From NCBI GenBank assembly GCA_030549495.1, contig JAUIRK010000170.1, positions 134,501-198,500 of the forward strand: a stretch of DNA of 64,000 nt, written 5' to 3'. Positions within the stretch are counted from its first letter, which is position 1. Each line of letters starts with the position of its first letter. This document shows positions 1 to 12,420 of this stretch, in pieces. The position numbers and the translations under genes were made by a program. Source of the stretch: Nectonema munidae (taxonomy: Eukaryota > Nematomorpha > Nectonematoida > Nectonematidae). The notes beneath the pieces are model-generated. The model was not told the origin of the DNA. It did no database searches and was given only the letters and a program-made list of their open reading frames with translations.

Positions 1-1270
1 TTTTTGAAGAGAATCATATCAGGAGCAGAAGTGAGTTTTATTAATAAATCAAAACAGCTCTTCAAAACTAGCTCAAAAATATGATGCCTACAAGGTAAAT
101 ATAACAATTCACGTTTTAATATTTTTTGAATAATTGTGCATACACCATTCTTTTGACCTGTGTTGCTATCAAAACAAAGTGCTTGAACTTTATCTAAAAT
201 ATTCCAATTTTCACTACATATATTGGTAATGCTTGATTTTCTCCAGAGCTTGATTTAATTTTGGGAATTTCCAGCAATTGTTCTTTTCCATGAAATGTTG
301 TTATAATAGCAATCCTATTGAATTTTTGGCTTGATTCTAAAAACAGTTTTCCATCCCAATACAAAACAATATCTTGGCATTCATTTAAATAGTAAGTTAG
401 TCTAATATGATGGGTTCTTTCTTTTCTAAATTATTTTCTTAATCTTTGAAAAGAAGTGCGATTTATTATAAGATTTTCTGTAGAAACATTAAAAGCATCA
501 ACAGATGACATCAAAATATGCATTCCAATTCTGTCACTAATTTGCATTTGTCAAAACCTCAGCCAGACGCGTAATAAAAAAAATTGCAAGTTCCTCTAAC
601 ATTAACTTTTTAGTAATAGTTGTTTTTTTCAAAGATTTTTCTACTTCTGAAGAAAGATCAGTTTCTTCATCACTGTGAATGTTTTGTTGAGATTTCATTT
701 CCTCCTCAGAAATTTCCCATCTTTTTTCCTCTCTTTCAACTTCCTTCATTTTTCTCTTTAATAATCTTTCTTCTTTATGCAATAACTTTTGATCTAATTC
801 AGTCATAGAACCGGGTAGACCTTTTTGACGTTGAAAATTCATAAACTTTTTATCCTCTTCAATTTTTATTTGAGACAAAGCATCCAAATAGGCTATATCG
901 AATAAATCATTTATTATTTCGACAAAGCTACCTTTTTTTGCCTTTTCTATGGCAAAAGATCTGTTAACATTTTTTTGTAAATCTTTCCATTCTTCGTAGA
1001 ATTTTAGCAGCTTTTCAATACATTGGTCAATTCTTTTTGTGAGAATTCGAACTTTTTGCCAAAAAAAAAATTCCTTGAATTACTAAGGCCGCACTTTCTT
1101 TTGCAGTGAGTTTTACAACTCTCATATTGTTATAAAAAAATACGCATAATGCCTGTAGATTTGAAGGTAATTTTGCTCCAACGATTTTATTCCAAATAGA
1201 ACCAACAATGGGAATAAAAATTTTCTTCTTAAATTTCTTGAAGATAAAAATTCGAAATTACTTTCCATTT
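1..1270 (-). pseudogene. Relic of an uncharacterised repeat-associated protein gene, cut by the window edge
   Basis: Read leftwards, the minus strand gives fragments in more than one frame that fit one protein. Near 1200-1090 there is a segment containing SIWNKIVGAKLPSNLQALCV; 887-537 encodes a very acidic/basic helical stretch starting MDALSQIKIEEDKKF; around 390-300 comes IVLYWDGKLFLES; and 190-1 has QALCFDSNTGQKNGVC followed by LPCRHHIFELVLKSCF. I recall this order (long charged helix, then WDGKL, then FD-NTG-NG, then CRHH-E) from a multi-copy family of unknown function predicted in many arthropod and cnidarian genomes, but I cannot name it. The frame is not continuous, so this copy is broken, and it continues past base 1. 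Family assignment is from memory; function unknown. Confidence 0.55.
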
Positions 1271-1274
1271 TAAA

Positions 1275-1740
1275 ATGTAGAGAATTTGAGAAAAGAAAAT
1301 CAAAATAGTTTATTAAAACTAATTCTAATCAAAACAAAAAAATATAAAAATGTTTGAATTAAATCTTATAAAAATATCTTATACTTAACCAAACTCTATA
1401 AAATTTTAGAAATAAAAATTTTACCTAAAAAGAAACAAAATTTTGGGTTGGGAAACTTTCTTTACAAAAGTCATATAGAACTTTATTTAAATTGGCAACC
1501 CTATATATAAAGATAAAATGCATAGTTATAACAAAAGTATTAAGAAGGCTGGATTAACAAAAAAAGTAGGCTAAAAAATTTATATATACATATACAATAT
1601 ACATATATATCATTTAAAAACCTATTGTTTGATTCTACATTTGGGATACTTTTACCTAAATTTGAATCATTTTGGTACCCATTTAAGTCCATTGTTCCTA
1701 TTGGGAACGCAGACAATCTTTTTATTTTAATGTGATTTTA
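1275..1740. other. AT-rich sequence without recognised content
   Basis: Very AT-rich DNA between the left-edge relic and the hAT relic, including a TATA/ATAC-rich tract at about 1580-1612. I see no coding fragment, terminal repeat or RNA gene here. Confidence 0.5.
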
Positions 1741-4204
1741 TATGAATTCCCTAAAATCTAAGCCTTTGCGTGGCCATGAGGAGCATGTTGAATATTTAGA
1801 TTCAAATAAAATTGATTGACCAAATGGGATGTTTTTGCGATTGTTTGAATATACAATGAAAAAAGATAATAAACTTGCAGAAGTAAGCTTTTAATATATT
1901 TTTCATCATATCATTTTTTATTCAGTTTATATAAAATAAAAAATTACAATACAGAAATTTATTTGTATAAATATAGAATATTTTAATTTTTAATTATTTA
2001 TTTATCATCTAAAACAATCCCGAAGAATGCAAAATACACATCCCCAGACATTCAAAACGAAATAATCAGCACCATGGCTTCATTTGTAGTTTTAAAAGTT
2101 GCAGAGGAAGTAAACACACCCGAAGTTCCTTACATTTGTTTGAAAGCCGACATGACAAAAGATTGTAACTACACAGAGAATATATCAATAATAAAATTAA
2201 ATATTATAAAAATTTGTTCATTTTGTCTTAACTTATTTATTGTTCAAACATAGATCGTCAGATATTCCAATAACGGAGAATGTAAAGAGAATTTGCTTGA
2301 TGTTTGTTCATCAGAAGTCGTGAGTGAGAAGTCCATTGCTGCAAAGATTTTGAAAACATTATATTATAACAAAATAGACTCCAGTAAAATAATTTCACAG
2401 TGCTATGACGGTGCTGCTGTTATGCCTGGTAAAAACCATTCATTACTATATGAGTATTTTTATCTAAAAAATGTCATGGTATAAATTATATTTTAATAAT
2501 CACTTAATTATTTAAAGGTAAACGAGGTGGAGTCCAAATCCGAACAATAAAAAAAAACATTCCATTTTTACATTGTTTCAATCACAAGCTACACCTCTCT
2601 ATAATTCATTTTCTGAGTGTGATTTCTGAGGTTTCCAAGGTGATAGCTATCTGTAAAATCCTTTATAAATTTACTAAAACGCGCAGAGTATTTCAAAATT
2701 ATTCTGGACAAACTTTAAAGAGGCTTCTAGAGCAAAGATAGTCTAGTCACTTGGAAACATTGACTATTGTTTCCAACAACTTTGAAAAGTTAAAAGATTT
2801 TCTTTTCGAACAATAACTCTAATCCAGAAATTTCTATTGAAGCCCAAAGGCTACTTTTGCTATTCGAGAAGCCGAAATTTCTCTTTGTTGTTTTGCTACT
2901 CAAAAAATACTTAAACTGATGTCTTCTCTCAATATCTATGCTCAGGTAAGGAAAAAAATTTTTAATTTTAAATTAAAGCTATATATCGATACGTTTACTT
3001 TAAGTCACATAACAGCGACTTGAATTGTTTGCTCACAATGGTGGAAACATTGTTAGAATATTTACAATCTTTGAGAGAAAACAAGAATTTTTGGTTTAAC
3101 TGAAAAAAACTTCCTCGAGTTTTTCAGATCAAAATCTCTTCACCACATTTTCCACATTATGCCATCGTGAAAGCAACCACACATTTATCAGTTTATACAA
3201 TGAAATAATTGACGCTTGTTTACTCAATATGAAGAAAAGATGAGTGATTTCTTTTATTTGAAAAATTATTACTTTCTGATTTCAAATTTTATGCTTTTTA
3301 ACCTAATTTTAAGCTAAAGTAATGTAATTTTTTATTATATTGTGTTCATTTATTAATTTTATATTTCTAATGATTTTTCATCTAATAGTAAAACTTTTTT
3401 GAAGATTTCAAGAACGTGATAATGAATTTTTCAATGCTGTCAGATGTTTACGTCCAACAAACTCCAATTTTTTAACTAAGTAGAATTGAACATCACATAA
3501 GGATCTGAAAGACATTATTGAGATTATTTCTCCAATAAAGGAAGCAATAGAAAGCATTTACAATTTGTATATATAGGTATAAAATTTTATTTGTCAAACA
3601 TATATTGTATTACAGTATTACATTTTAATTATTGCAGGATCATTGACGATTGGTATCAGCACGGCTTCTTGCGAAAGGAGTTTTTCTTTTTTGAAGCGCA
3701 TTTTGTCTGAACAAATATCATAAATGCTGCATGAACGAAAGCAAAATCTTATAATTTTATCATATTTGAGAAATTATACAATGAACAGTAATTTTGATGA
3801 CCTTATGAAAGTGTTGCTGAAAATTCTCGCAGAATTCAATTGTTTTAGCTTAGAACAAAAACAGTTTTGCGGCTTTATATGGCTACTGGCGACTCTACCG
3901 CTTTAAAAAGAGAGAACGCACCTATCTTAATACCTCACAAAACATTGAAAACCATATTAGAATTTCTTTTATGAGTTTAATAGTGAAAAATTTTCGTTTA
4001 AATCACTAAAAAATGTTTTATCAAAATTTAAATCAAACCAATTCATCTATTTTCAATGTTTTGAAGGTGGTGTGGAAAATTAAGAATTTTTCCTATGAAT
4101 TTTAAAAACTTAATCAAGGTGATTCAGATTTTTCAATATTAAGCCTATTTCCCCCCCCCCCCCCCCCTCTCTGCCCCGTGTACTTCGCTCTGGCTACGCC
4201 AGTG
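1741..4204 (+). pseudogene. hAT transposase relic, ZMYM1/DUF4371-like
   Basis: Fragments in transposase order run along the plus strand. At 1741: LKSKPLRGHEEHVEYLDSN, resembling the 'FRGHDE' start of ZMYM1-like hAT proteins. At about 2020: KYTSPDIQNEIISTMASFVV. At about 2281-2430: NGECKENLLDVCSSE and SQCYDGAAVMPGK, the conserved C-Y-DGA-MSG region. At about 2520-2630: a GGVQ...HCFNHKLHLS stretch. At about 3645-3720: LTIGISTASCERSFSFLKR, the hAT dimerisation domain. The pieces are separated by stops, shifts and AT-rich gaps, so the copy is dead. The right border is probably 4204, where a C-rich tract (4150-4167) leads into GGCTACGCCAGTG, which looks like a hAT terminus. No left terminus or target-site duplication was found. 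Confidence 0.8.
4150..4167. repeat. Poly-C homopolymer near hAT right end
   Basis: An uninterrupted C run of about 18 bases, directly followed by CTCTCTGCCCCG and a hAT-like terminus. Similar C or G runs occur near other hAT and piggyBac ends in this window. Confidence 0.85.
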
Positions 4205-4486
4205 GCTAAAACTCAATCACTCAAGTTCTCTTCTCTTATTCAACCTCTCTTCTTTCACGCAAGCTCTCTTTATTATTTTATTTATGTTTGCATCTGTGAT
4301 TTTTGAGCTAAATGTTGTATCTTATAAATATCTGCCATACAAGAGGTCATTTCTCACTATTTGTGCCGTGCTTAATCTTAATCTTAAATGTTACATATAT
4401 CTGTTTCAATATATAAATTGTTTTGTAGTGATCTGTTACATAGTCTTAATAAATATCTTCTTCTTCTTCTTCTTAATCTTTAAAAG
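4205..4486. other. AT-rich spacer with TTC microsatellite
   Basis: Non-coding sequence with a short (TTC)n tract at about 4456-4473. No gene seen. Confidence 0.5.
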
Positions 4487-5721
4487 ATTTTATAATACAT
4501 TTTGTTTTTTAAACAAATATTCCATATTTAACATGATTGAAGAAAGTATTATAAGCTAAAATATATTAAAAAAATTATTTTTTGAAAAATTTTACAGAAC
4601 TGATTTTCAGGCATACATCACACAATTCAAGATATTTTTTTACCGTATTAACCAAAATGGAGTACAGAAATAAAATAAGCATACTCGAATTTGTATAAAA
4701 ACAGATATTTTATTTTTTTTAATATTTTTGAAGACAGTATCTAGAAGTAAACCGCAAATCTGATTGAAGCTTTTAGATATTTTGAAAATCTAAATGCGAA
4801 AACTGAGTCCAAAAATGAAACTAGCATCTTGAATTTGGTATAAAAACAGATATTTTATTTAAATTTCTAAATATTTCTTTAGACATTAGACGTAAATCAA
4901 AAATTTGATTGACACTTTCAGACATTTTAAAACTTCTAAATACGAAAACGCAGTTCAGAAATAAAACTAGCATTTTTGATTTGATATAATAACTTATATT
5001 TAATGTAAAATAAGAGAGAATATTTTTGAAGATAGATTTCAGACGTAAACCGCAAAATAGATTGACACTGGTGAATATTTTAAAATCTCTAAATGCGAAA
5101 ACTAAGTCCGGAAATGAAACCACCATCATCGATTCGGTATTAAAACACATATTTCAAATAAAATTTGAGATACCATATTTGAAGACAATTTTCAGATATA
5201 AAGGGCATATCTGCCTTATTAATATTAATTTTATTAACACTGTCAGATATTTTCAAACCTTAAATCCAACTGATTTAGTATAAAAACATATATTTTATAT
5301 AAAATTTGAAGGAATATAATTAGATATATTTCTCATCAATCAAAATTTTGATTGACATTTTCTAAAAAGTAGCAATGATTATTAAAAAAATTTTATGTAT
5401 AAAGTGTTATGCGTTCAAATCTTTATATAATTATAAATTTTCAAGGGAGTATATAATATAGATCCGAAGTTATATGGTTAACTACAGATAATGTCAACAT
5501 TTTGTTGGAAAATTTTAATTTTTCATTTTCTTTGACGATTTTGACACGATAAAGTCATTCATTTACCATGAAATGGTATCAAAAGGTGAAGCTAGCGATT
5601 TTAGGAAAAGATACACAATTTGAAGGAATATAATTCAGCCAATTTTATACAATTAATTTTTTAGTGAAGTGAGGTAGGGGGGGGGGGGGGTGTGGGCATT
5701 TTACGCCCAGTACTAATAGTG
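4487..5721 (+). mobile_element. Partial copy of the TTAA-flanked satellite-bearing element (piggyBac-like)
   Basis: This segment matches the right half of the element at 24765-28667. The match begins at AAAGATTTTATAATAC (4481; compare about 26964), runs through five ~146-bp satellite units, then a unique segment GCGATTTTAGGAAAAG...ATTCAGCCAATTTT (about 5600-5660), a G run (5678-5690), and a degenerate terminus CCCAGTACTAATAGTG next to TTAA at 5722-5725. The left half, including the 150-bp array and the left inverted repeat, is absent. The terminus is diverged from the intact one (GCACTAATAGGG), so this copy is older. Confidence 0.75.
4600..5340 (+). repeat. ~146-bp satellite array, copy A
   Basis: The motif GTATAAAAACAGAT recurs at about 4693, 4839, 4983, 5136 and 5278 (spacing 142-153 bp). 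Each unit also carries GACATTTTCAGACGTAAACC and a 'GATTGACACTTTCAGA' block. Units are diverged from one another. The same monomer occurs at 27130-28560 and, inverted, at 56100-59060. Confidence 0.85.
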
Positions 5722-5774
5722 TTAAGCCTTGCCCATTTTACTATACCTTGTACCCGCTTTAATTTTTTAAAGAC

Positions 5775-5806
5775 GGCCCTTTCACCAGATAGTTTGCCCA
5801 CTCCTG
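5775..5806 (-). repeat. Orphan hAT-like terminus
   Basis: Reverse complement reads CAGGAGTGGGCAAACTATCT, like the CAG-G-GTGGGCAAACT termini of hAT elements. No partner end or duplicated target was found, so this may be a leftover end. Confidence 0.4.
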
Positions 5807-5809
5807 CTT

Positions 5810-7100
5810 CCAGAAACATAGGAGTTACGATCCAGAGAATTTCGACCCAAGTTTATGTTAAAATATGATATGGTCGACTTATTATGTATCAAGTTAAAAT
5901 GAAATTGGAAAAATATTTGCTACTATAGGACCCCAAAATTAATGATTCTAAAAATTTTGAAATTCCGAGAAAATGTTTCAGACGAATTGTATACCAAACG
6001 ACAAGTTTATCGGCTAATGTTTACTAGAAACAACTTCTCTTTCCTAGATGAAGTCTTTATACATTCAAAAGTTGATTAGCTGATTAGCTAGGTAGTTAGC
6101 ATGTGAAGGAACAGAAATTTATAAAATTTGTATGCTATTTGATATCTAAATTAAAAATTTTTATGCTGCGAGTAAAATAGTTTATGATCAAATTTAGCAT
6201 AATGTATGAAAGTCTTATCAAAATTTGTGTCTTTAAGGGTAAAAGTCTCAGTTAATTTCATAAATTAAAAAAATTTTAATAATTATTAAAATTTTAAATT
6301 ATAATAGGATATATGAAAATCGAAAACATGTAGTCGTTTTTCTAGTTTTTATGTCTAAGTTTCCCTTATTCAAAATACTTACCTGACTTGATCTAAATAC
6401 TTTGAAATATAGATTAATTCGAAAAATAATAAGTCTAGTTTTTACAACATTGTTGTAATATTCTCAAAGGTAAACCAAAATTAATATTTTTTTCTATCAA
6501 TTTGCAAATTATAGATATAAAAATTAAGCAATAATTAGATTGTTGGTTGGAAAAGTCTCGCGTATTCTGCCAAAAGTCTAATAAACCGTAATTAATTTTA
6601 GGATAAAAATTTTAAATTTTTTATTAAAAATCTTGCATTTTGTGACATTTATTTTTTGGGTATTTCGGTTTACAACGTTTTGATTTTCGGGGTTTCGGTC
6701 AAAGATTAAGTCTTTCAATTACGATCATGATGATGATGATGATGATGATTTTATGATTATTATGTTTGAAAGATTACGGGTATAAATTGGTTGTAAAATT
6801 GAACTCGGAGTTGGATTGTAAAGCTGATTCCATGTTTAATTTGACATTAGGTAAATATTTTTAATCAAAACAAGGTACTATGTAAATATTGAGATCAATA
6901 TATGATGCTGAATTCTGTAAATATTTTGTGTGATTCAATCGCTCTCAGAATATGCAGTTTTCACGAGAGTAGTAGGTTTGGTTTGCAAGTGGAGGCAAGA
7001 TAGAGATGATGAAGACTTTTGTTACATGATTTTTACATTCGTTGCATTGAAGGAAAACTTATTATATTAAATTGAATTAATGATACGAAGATATTTTGTT
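5810..7100. other. Non-coding AT-rich sequence with ATG microsatellite
   Basis: No coding fragment recognised. A short (ATG)n tract lies at about 6727-6749. Confidence 0.5.
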
Positions 7101-7107
7101 CATTTAC

Positions 7108-7171
7108 TATAAAAAGGCAGGGATTCTGTTTGAAACACATAATACTTTCAGAACGCTGCTTAAAAACACGT
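7108..7171 (+). promoter_or_regulatory. Candidate core promoter, short first exon and splice donor
   Basis: TATAAAAAGG at 7108-7117 is a good TATA box. About 30 bases downstream is TTTCAGAAC, initiator-like, and at 7170 a strong donor CAC|GTAAGTAT. That arrangement suits a short 5' untranslated exon. The next plausible acceptor on the plus strand followed by a gene is TATTTTTTAG at 11191-11200, just before the small secreted peptide. Linking the two would need a ~4-kb intron and is only inference. A nearer TATA-like motif is at 10865-10876. Confidence 0.3.
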
Positions 7172-7174
7172 AAG

Positions 7175-8330
7175 TATTATCTTTGATTTTACCAGGGGAA
7201 AGAATGAAATATTCAAATTCAAAACACGAGAAAATTTTGCCAAAATCGCATGCAATATGTTAATCATATAAATGTTAACGCTTTTTTGTTAATATCAATG
7301 CATTGCTGAATCGTCAATGATTTAAAAGGCATATTTATTTTTATTGAATTCAACCGTTTACTTACTCAAAATATCCAATTTTATGTATCATTTTTTCTAA
7401 TTAAAGCTTGGAAGATGTAATACTAAAAAGTATGATATAGTTTGGATAAAGAATTACAAATTGCTTTTAAACTGAATTTTCTATATAGTAATATTTTTGT
7501 TTTCTTCTCAATTGTATATATAATTTATATCCTGAATAAAATGAAAGTTTTTCATACAATCATGTAGGAATAGTAATGATTTTAAATATGATCAAAACAA
7601 CGAATTTAATTGCAGAGAAATTTCAACTTCCCAATGATATGTGGATCTTTTTATTTTAAAAATCTTATGTACTTTTATACTTCCATTCACCTTGATTTAA
7701 ATCTGATGAAATGTAGTAAAATCTTGAAGAGTAGTCAATATGTAAAAACTCCTACTAGCTAATTTTAATTAACAATATAAATAAATATTCTATATGAAAT
7801 ATGTGCGCGTATTAACACCATTTAAATACGATACTTTAATAACAAGTAATTGATAATAATTCAAACTATCAGTATGGGTAAATTTATCAAGAGATTTTTT
7901 ATATTTAGAAAAGGCTAAAAAAATGTAAAATTTTAAGTTGATTTAGATTTTATAAAAAATACTATTCAAATGATTTTATTTAAAGTAATATTTATTTATA
8001 CAAATAGAGTGCAAGCTTTTTAATATGGTCACTCAAGTGACTACTCATTTTTGACCATATTTCAGGAGTGGCCGTTATCGAGAAGAGGTGTTGAAAAAAT
8101 TATGAAAGTATTTATTGAAGCTTTATTATATATATTATGCAAACGATCAAGAATTTGTATGTAAGATAAATTCAGTAAGAGTTGTTTGTATATTTTTTGG
8201 GTATTGCTAAAAAGTGCGCTGGAACGCGTAGAGATAAAAAAATATATAAAACAAATATATTTTAATAAAAAAATACTTTTTCAACTCTAAATTTTAGCCG
8301 AAAATTTTAAACATTTTTTAGTAATATCCT
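7175..8330. other. Non-coding AT-rich sequence
   Basis: No gene recognised. It contains a small imperfect hairpin, AATATGGTCA...TGACCATATT, at about 8022-8061. Confidence 0.5.
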
Positions 8331-9050
8331 CTACTTTTACACATTTTTAACATCTCCAAGATAATCTTCTGTTTTTGCAAATATTGCTCACATATATCCT
8401 TTATCAATACAAAAGTTTTTCAAGATGATGCCGTTCTACTTGCCTCTTCAAATGAAGATATTTTTACTAAATTTTTCTCGTTTTCAATTTCTTAATTTTC
8501 TTCAAGTGTTTTATTATTTGCTCTGTCTTTATACTCGTTAATAAGGGTATTTCTTAATCTTCAGATAAGTTCTTCCATAAATTGAAATATTGCTGTCAAT
8601 ATTGGCTTATTTTAATTAAAATCAACTTGAAAATTGTCTAAAGCCAAAATTTTTTATTTGTCTAATGCTAACTTGAAATTGTCTGATGTAAAATGATCAA
8701 ACGAGCTATTTTCTTCTTTTACATTGCTATATATTTATGTTTCAGAAAGACCTGCATCTTTGAGACATATTGCAACTACTTCTGATTTGATACTTTTAAC
8801 AGCTTCACTTATCCATTTAATCATCATGAAGTACATTGACGCTCAAAACAAATTGAAATTTCATTTTGAAAATCAAATTTTTGATAACCATTTTTCGCTA
8901 ATTTATTTTGAAATTTTGAATAACCTCTCCTCAGAATATTGTAAAGTGGAAGTTGTGTTGTGACCAAAGTAGATTATTTTAATACTAACCATGTTAATAT
9001 CAAAGGTATGATATGATACATTCCCAATAAAAAGAAGTATTTTTTTTATT
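8330..9050 (-). pseudogene. Tigger/pogo-type transposase relic (C-terminal half)
   Basis: Minus-strand fragments match the end of the DDE domain and C-terminus of Tigger/jerky transposases. At about 8985-8880: IIYFGHNTTSTLQ, the counterpart of the conserved FLPPNTTS-LQP motif, without the usual D that follows. At about 8830-8760: WISEAVKSIKSEVVAICLKDAG, the conserved W-I--A---I--E-I--SF---GI block. At about 8560-8340: a charged C-terminal segment. Several stops and shifts interrupt it. The N-terminal DNA-binding half and first catalytic residues were not found. Confidence 0.65.
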
Positions 9051-9059
9051 TTTCATTTT

Positions 9060-11190
9060 CTTGTCAAATTTAAAAAACCTCTCAATAAAGATAAAACTTG
9101 TCATCTATGATTTTTTGTTTAAAAACTCCCCGAACTTTTTGCAAGTTAAAATAACCTTTCTTTAAATAATTTCTAACTTGTACACTCAGAACTACTAAGA
9201 CATAAGATTAGATCTGGCAAAACACAAAAAAAAGCCCTGTTTCATCACTGAAAACAAAAAGTGGTTACACTAAGTTCTTTAAATGATTACCGTAACAATG
9301 CATATACCTTCATTATTCTTGGTAATTAAATTACCATTGATGTAGTAAATTCACTTTCAATGAGGTAAAAGATCTGACTGACTGAAAAATCATCTTAAAC
9401 GAAAGATTTTTAAGTTCTCCATATCATTAACACATTATCTAAATACTCGTATCGCTGAGATAACAGAAAAATATTGAAAACATTTATTTATTCAAAGTTA
9501 ACTTCTATACTTATGAAATTACCACTTTTTATTTTCTGTGATCGATTCCATATATCCTAAATTTCATACCCATAACGTAAGTTTACCTACTTTTTTCAAT
9601 CATTAATTGTAGAAGTCTACAAATCTACACATGCTTTTTCTCCGCAAATTTTGTTGAATTCAATTTTATGACGCGTTCTAGAGTAGTCCTAGTTCTTTTT
9701 GCATTAGCCAAGCCTTAGAACTTTAACTCCATTATGTTCTAGTTTTTGTCAGTTTGTTTAGCTTTTTCTTGCAAAATTGATCTCAAATTTGGACATTATT
9801 GAATCGTGTTCTAGCGTAAGCCAGTCAAAATTTGGTTTTTCAACATCTTTTTTTTTCTCTTCAGAATAGATACAAATTGAGTTCTCCCAATTTTGAATAT
9901 TTCTGCCAATTGGCGATGACTATTGCCAGAACAATTTTTAATAAGCTCACAAATTTCAAGTCGACACCTGATATTTTGCTAAAATTTTTATCAAACCTAT
10001 ATAAAAAATGTGTAGTCTTCATAGCATAATAAAATGTAACAAAACTTTAAAAAAAATTTTAATTAAAACTTTCAAGAAATTTTATGTTAAGTTTACCAAT
10101 ATTTGATAATTGTGATATTTAATCAACCTAAATGTGCTGAGAAAAACATATATTACGTGAAGATATTCTAGCAAATAGCATGCAACTTATACTTTGCAGA
10201 ACTGATATCAAATGTGAAAATTTACAAACTTTGCTAGATTGTTTATAAATTTTAAAATTATTCTGAAATTTTTTTAAAGCAGATGTTCATCAAGGTTTGT
10301 TTGAAAAACTGCATAAATAATTCAACATCAGACATTTCAAATTTAGTTAAATCATTGAAAAAATTGATATGGTTAAAAACAGTTAAGTTAACGACTATAA
10401 AATGTCAACTAAAATTAATCAAAATTCTACTATTACATAAAACTTGTTGAAGTTTGCTTCCAAATGTTTATTTTTTACATCATATATCACATATAAATTA
10501 ATTTTTGTTTATTGTTATTCTTCCCACACTATGCAAAAATGCTTTTTACTCCTTCTTTCTCCTCACCCTAAGCTCTAGTTGGAATCTTCTAGCGACTACT
10601 GGCTTTTGATATCGATCATCAAAAGATTATTCTGTGATTTACTTAAAAATACTTGATCTTTGAAAACAATTTGAAATATATGTTTTTTTCATTAAAAAGA
10701 TAAATGTATATCTACTTTGTTCAAACTTTTGTAAAATAAAGCTACTTACTTACTTAACTAAAAGGAGAAAAATTTTATTAGAAATTTAAAAATAGCAAGC
10801 CTACTCAAAAAAAATTAAATTCATTTAAAAAGAAATATACCTACATTTTTTTTATTATATGACCGTATATAAGAGGTATTTCCTCCATTTTAGACCACTG
10901 AAAAGTGAACTTAGTCTGAATAGGGAGAGGACCGTAATTGCCAAATAAAATCCTAGACAATATAGTTAATTTTTTTCAGACTTATGAAACCGATCATATT
11001 AAAGAGGTGTCCGATGTAGAGGAGTAACTCTATAGATAGGTTCCACTTTAGAAAACAAACTACTGTTCAAATAGTAATATTACTATTTATTACTACTTTA
11101 ATTATTTTAGTGGTCTAAAAAGTTGGTCTTAACTAACTAGTTAAGTGGCTATCTTATAAATTATAATTAACTAGTAATTTTCATATTTCT
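9060..11190. other. Non-coding AT-rich sequence upstream of small secreted peptide gene
   Basis: No recognisable gene or repeat end. A TATA-like GTATATAAGAGG lies at 10865-10876, possibly relevant to the downstream gene. Confidence 0.45.
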
Positions 11191-11222
11191 TATTTTTTAG
11201 ATATTGCAAAGAATTTGATAAA

Positions 11223-11438
11223 ATGAATTTCTCAATACTTTTATTGGTTGTCTTTGTTTTCTTCAACGCCATTCTCAAGAAATACGCGGCTTTATCAGAA
11301 GAAGAACGCTCGATGTGTGCGCAAAGAAAAAATATTTGTGATCATCAGGAGATATGTTTGAAAAAACAAAATCAATATTGTGATGCAATTGAAAAAAGAG
11401 GGGGAAAATGCAGAAGAGTAAAGTGCTCAAAGAAATAG
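11223..11438 (+). CDS. Small secreted six-cysteine peptide (71 aa), unknown function
   Basis: The ORF starts MNFSILLLVVFVFFNAI, a typical hydrophobic signal peptide with likely cleavage around residues 20-25. The rest is short, basic and charged, with six cysteines spaced C-x6-C-x5-C-x7-C-x9-C-x4-C, suggesting three disulphides. I do not recognise the spacing as a named family. A splice acceptor-like TATTTTTTAG ends at 11200, 22 bases before the ATG, so the CDS probably sits in one exon after a 5' untranslated exon. AATAAA at 11535-11540, about 100 bases after the stop, fits a polyadenylation signal. Signal peptide, cysteines, acceptor and polyA signal together make a real gene likely. The role (for example in defence or host interaction) cannot be told from sequence. 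Confidence 0.65.
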   Translation: MNFSILLLVVFVFFNAILKKYAALSEEERSMCAQRKNICDHQEICLKKQNQYCDAIEKRGGKCRRVKCSKK

Positions 11439-11534
11439 AAACACGAAGAAACTGCCATCCAATCAAAATCATTGATTCATATTTTTTTCCATAATTTTCA
11501 GTTATATTCTTCCGTTATATCAATGTGATTTCTA

Positions 11535-11540
11535 AATAAA
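11535..11540 (+). terminator. Polyadenylation signal AATAAA of the six-cysteine peptide gene
   Basis: AATAAA about 97 bases after the stop codon on the same strand, followed by a TG-rich stretch (TTGATAAGTTTGATTTTGG). Confidence 0.55.
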
Positions 11541-11559
11541 CCTTTGATAAGTTTGATTT

Positions 11560-12420
11560 TGGTTTAAAGAAAACAAAAGTGATTGCTACATAAAACTAAA
11601 TCTATAGGAAAAAACATCTATAATTTTATTATTTGAATATTGAAATTTTGCTTTTATCTTCAAGGATAGTAACAACGTTAAAATGTATGAACTGAGATGC
11701 GGCTGAAAATTTCTATTTGTAATAATATTTCTCTTTATTTCGAAAGAACAATCAAAATACTTTTTTCGCATTTTGTTAAAATCGCACTTTGTTCTGTGTA
11801 ATGTCCGAAAGTCGGTAACATTTTTGCAGTTAATAAAAATAATTTAAGGCTTAATCTAATTACTTACTAGCTAAATAATCATCTAACAAATCAAGATCCC
11901 TTATAGAAGCTTCATTAAAATTGGGTAAATACAACATTAAAATTAGGAGAAAAGTTTTCTATTCATTTTCAAGGCACTAAAAGCAAACATTTTTAAAATT
12001 TCAAATAAATCATTAAAACACTTCTGGTGCTTGATTTTCTTGTTCTATGAAAGTCAATTTTTTATCAAACAAATAATTATCTTCCAAATTACCAAAATCT
12101 AAATTCTAGAAGCACAACAAAGAAATTGTAAAATAAGAAATTAAAGAAGAAGAAATATATTTATTTACAAACAACAACCAAAAGTCACGAAAATGAATAT
12201 AACAAAATATTAAAAGAAAAATACGCTCGCTTAAACAAATAAGATTAATTATTTTGTTTTTTGAATTAAAAATGGGAAAATTAGTCAGATACGCAAAAAG
12301 CTTGAAAAGCCGTTAGAATGTGTGCTTCATCAAATTATGTGAACGTAAAATATCAGCATCATAAGTTATAGCAGAAATGTTGAGAGATTAACAACATAAT
12401 TTATTAAAGGCTAAACTACT
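11560..12420. other. AT-rich non-coding sequence
   Basis: Nothing recognised. Base composition becomes less AT-rich near 12400, just before the small ORF. Confidence 0.45.
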
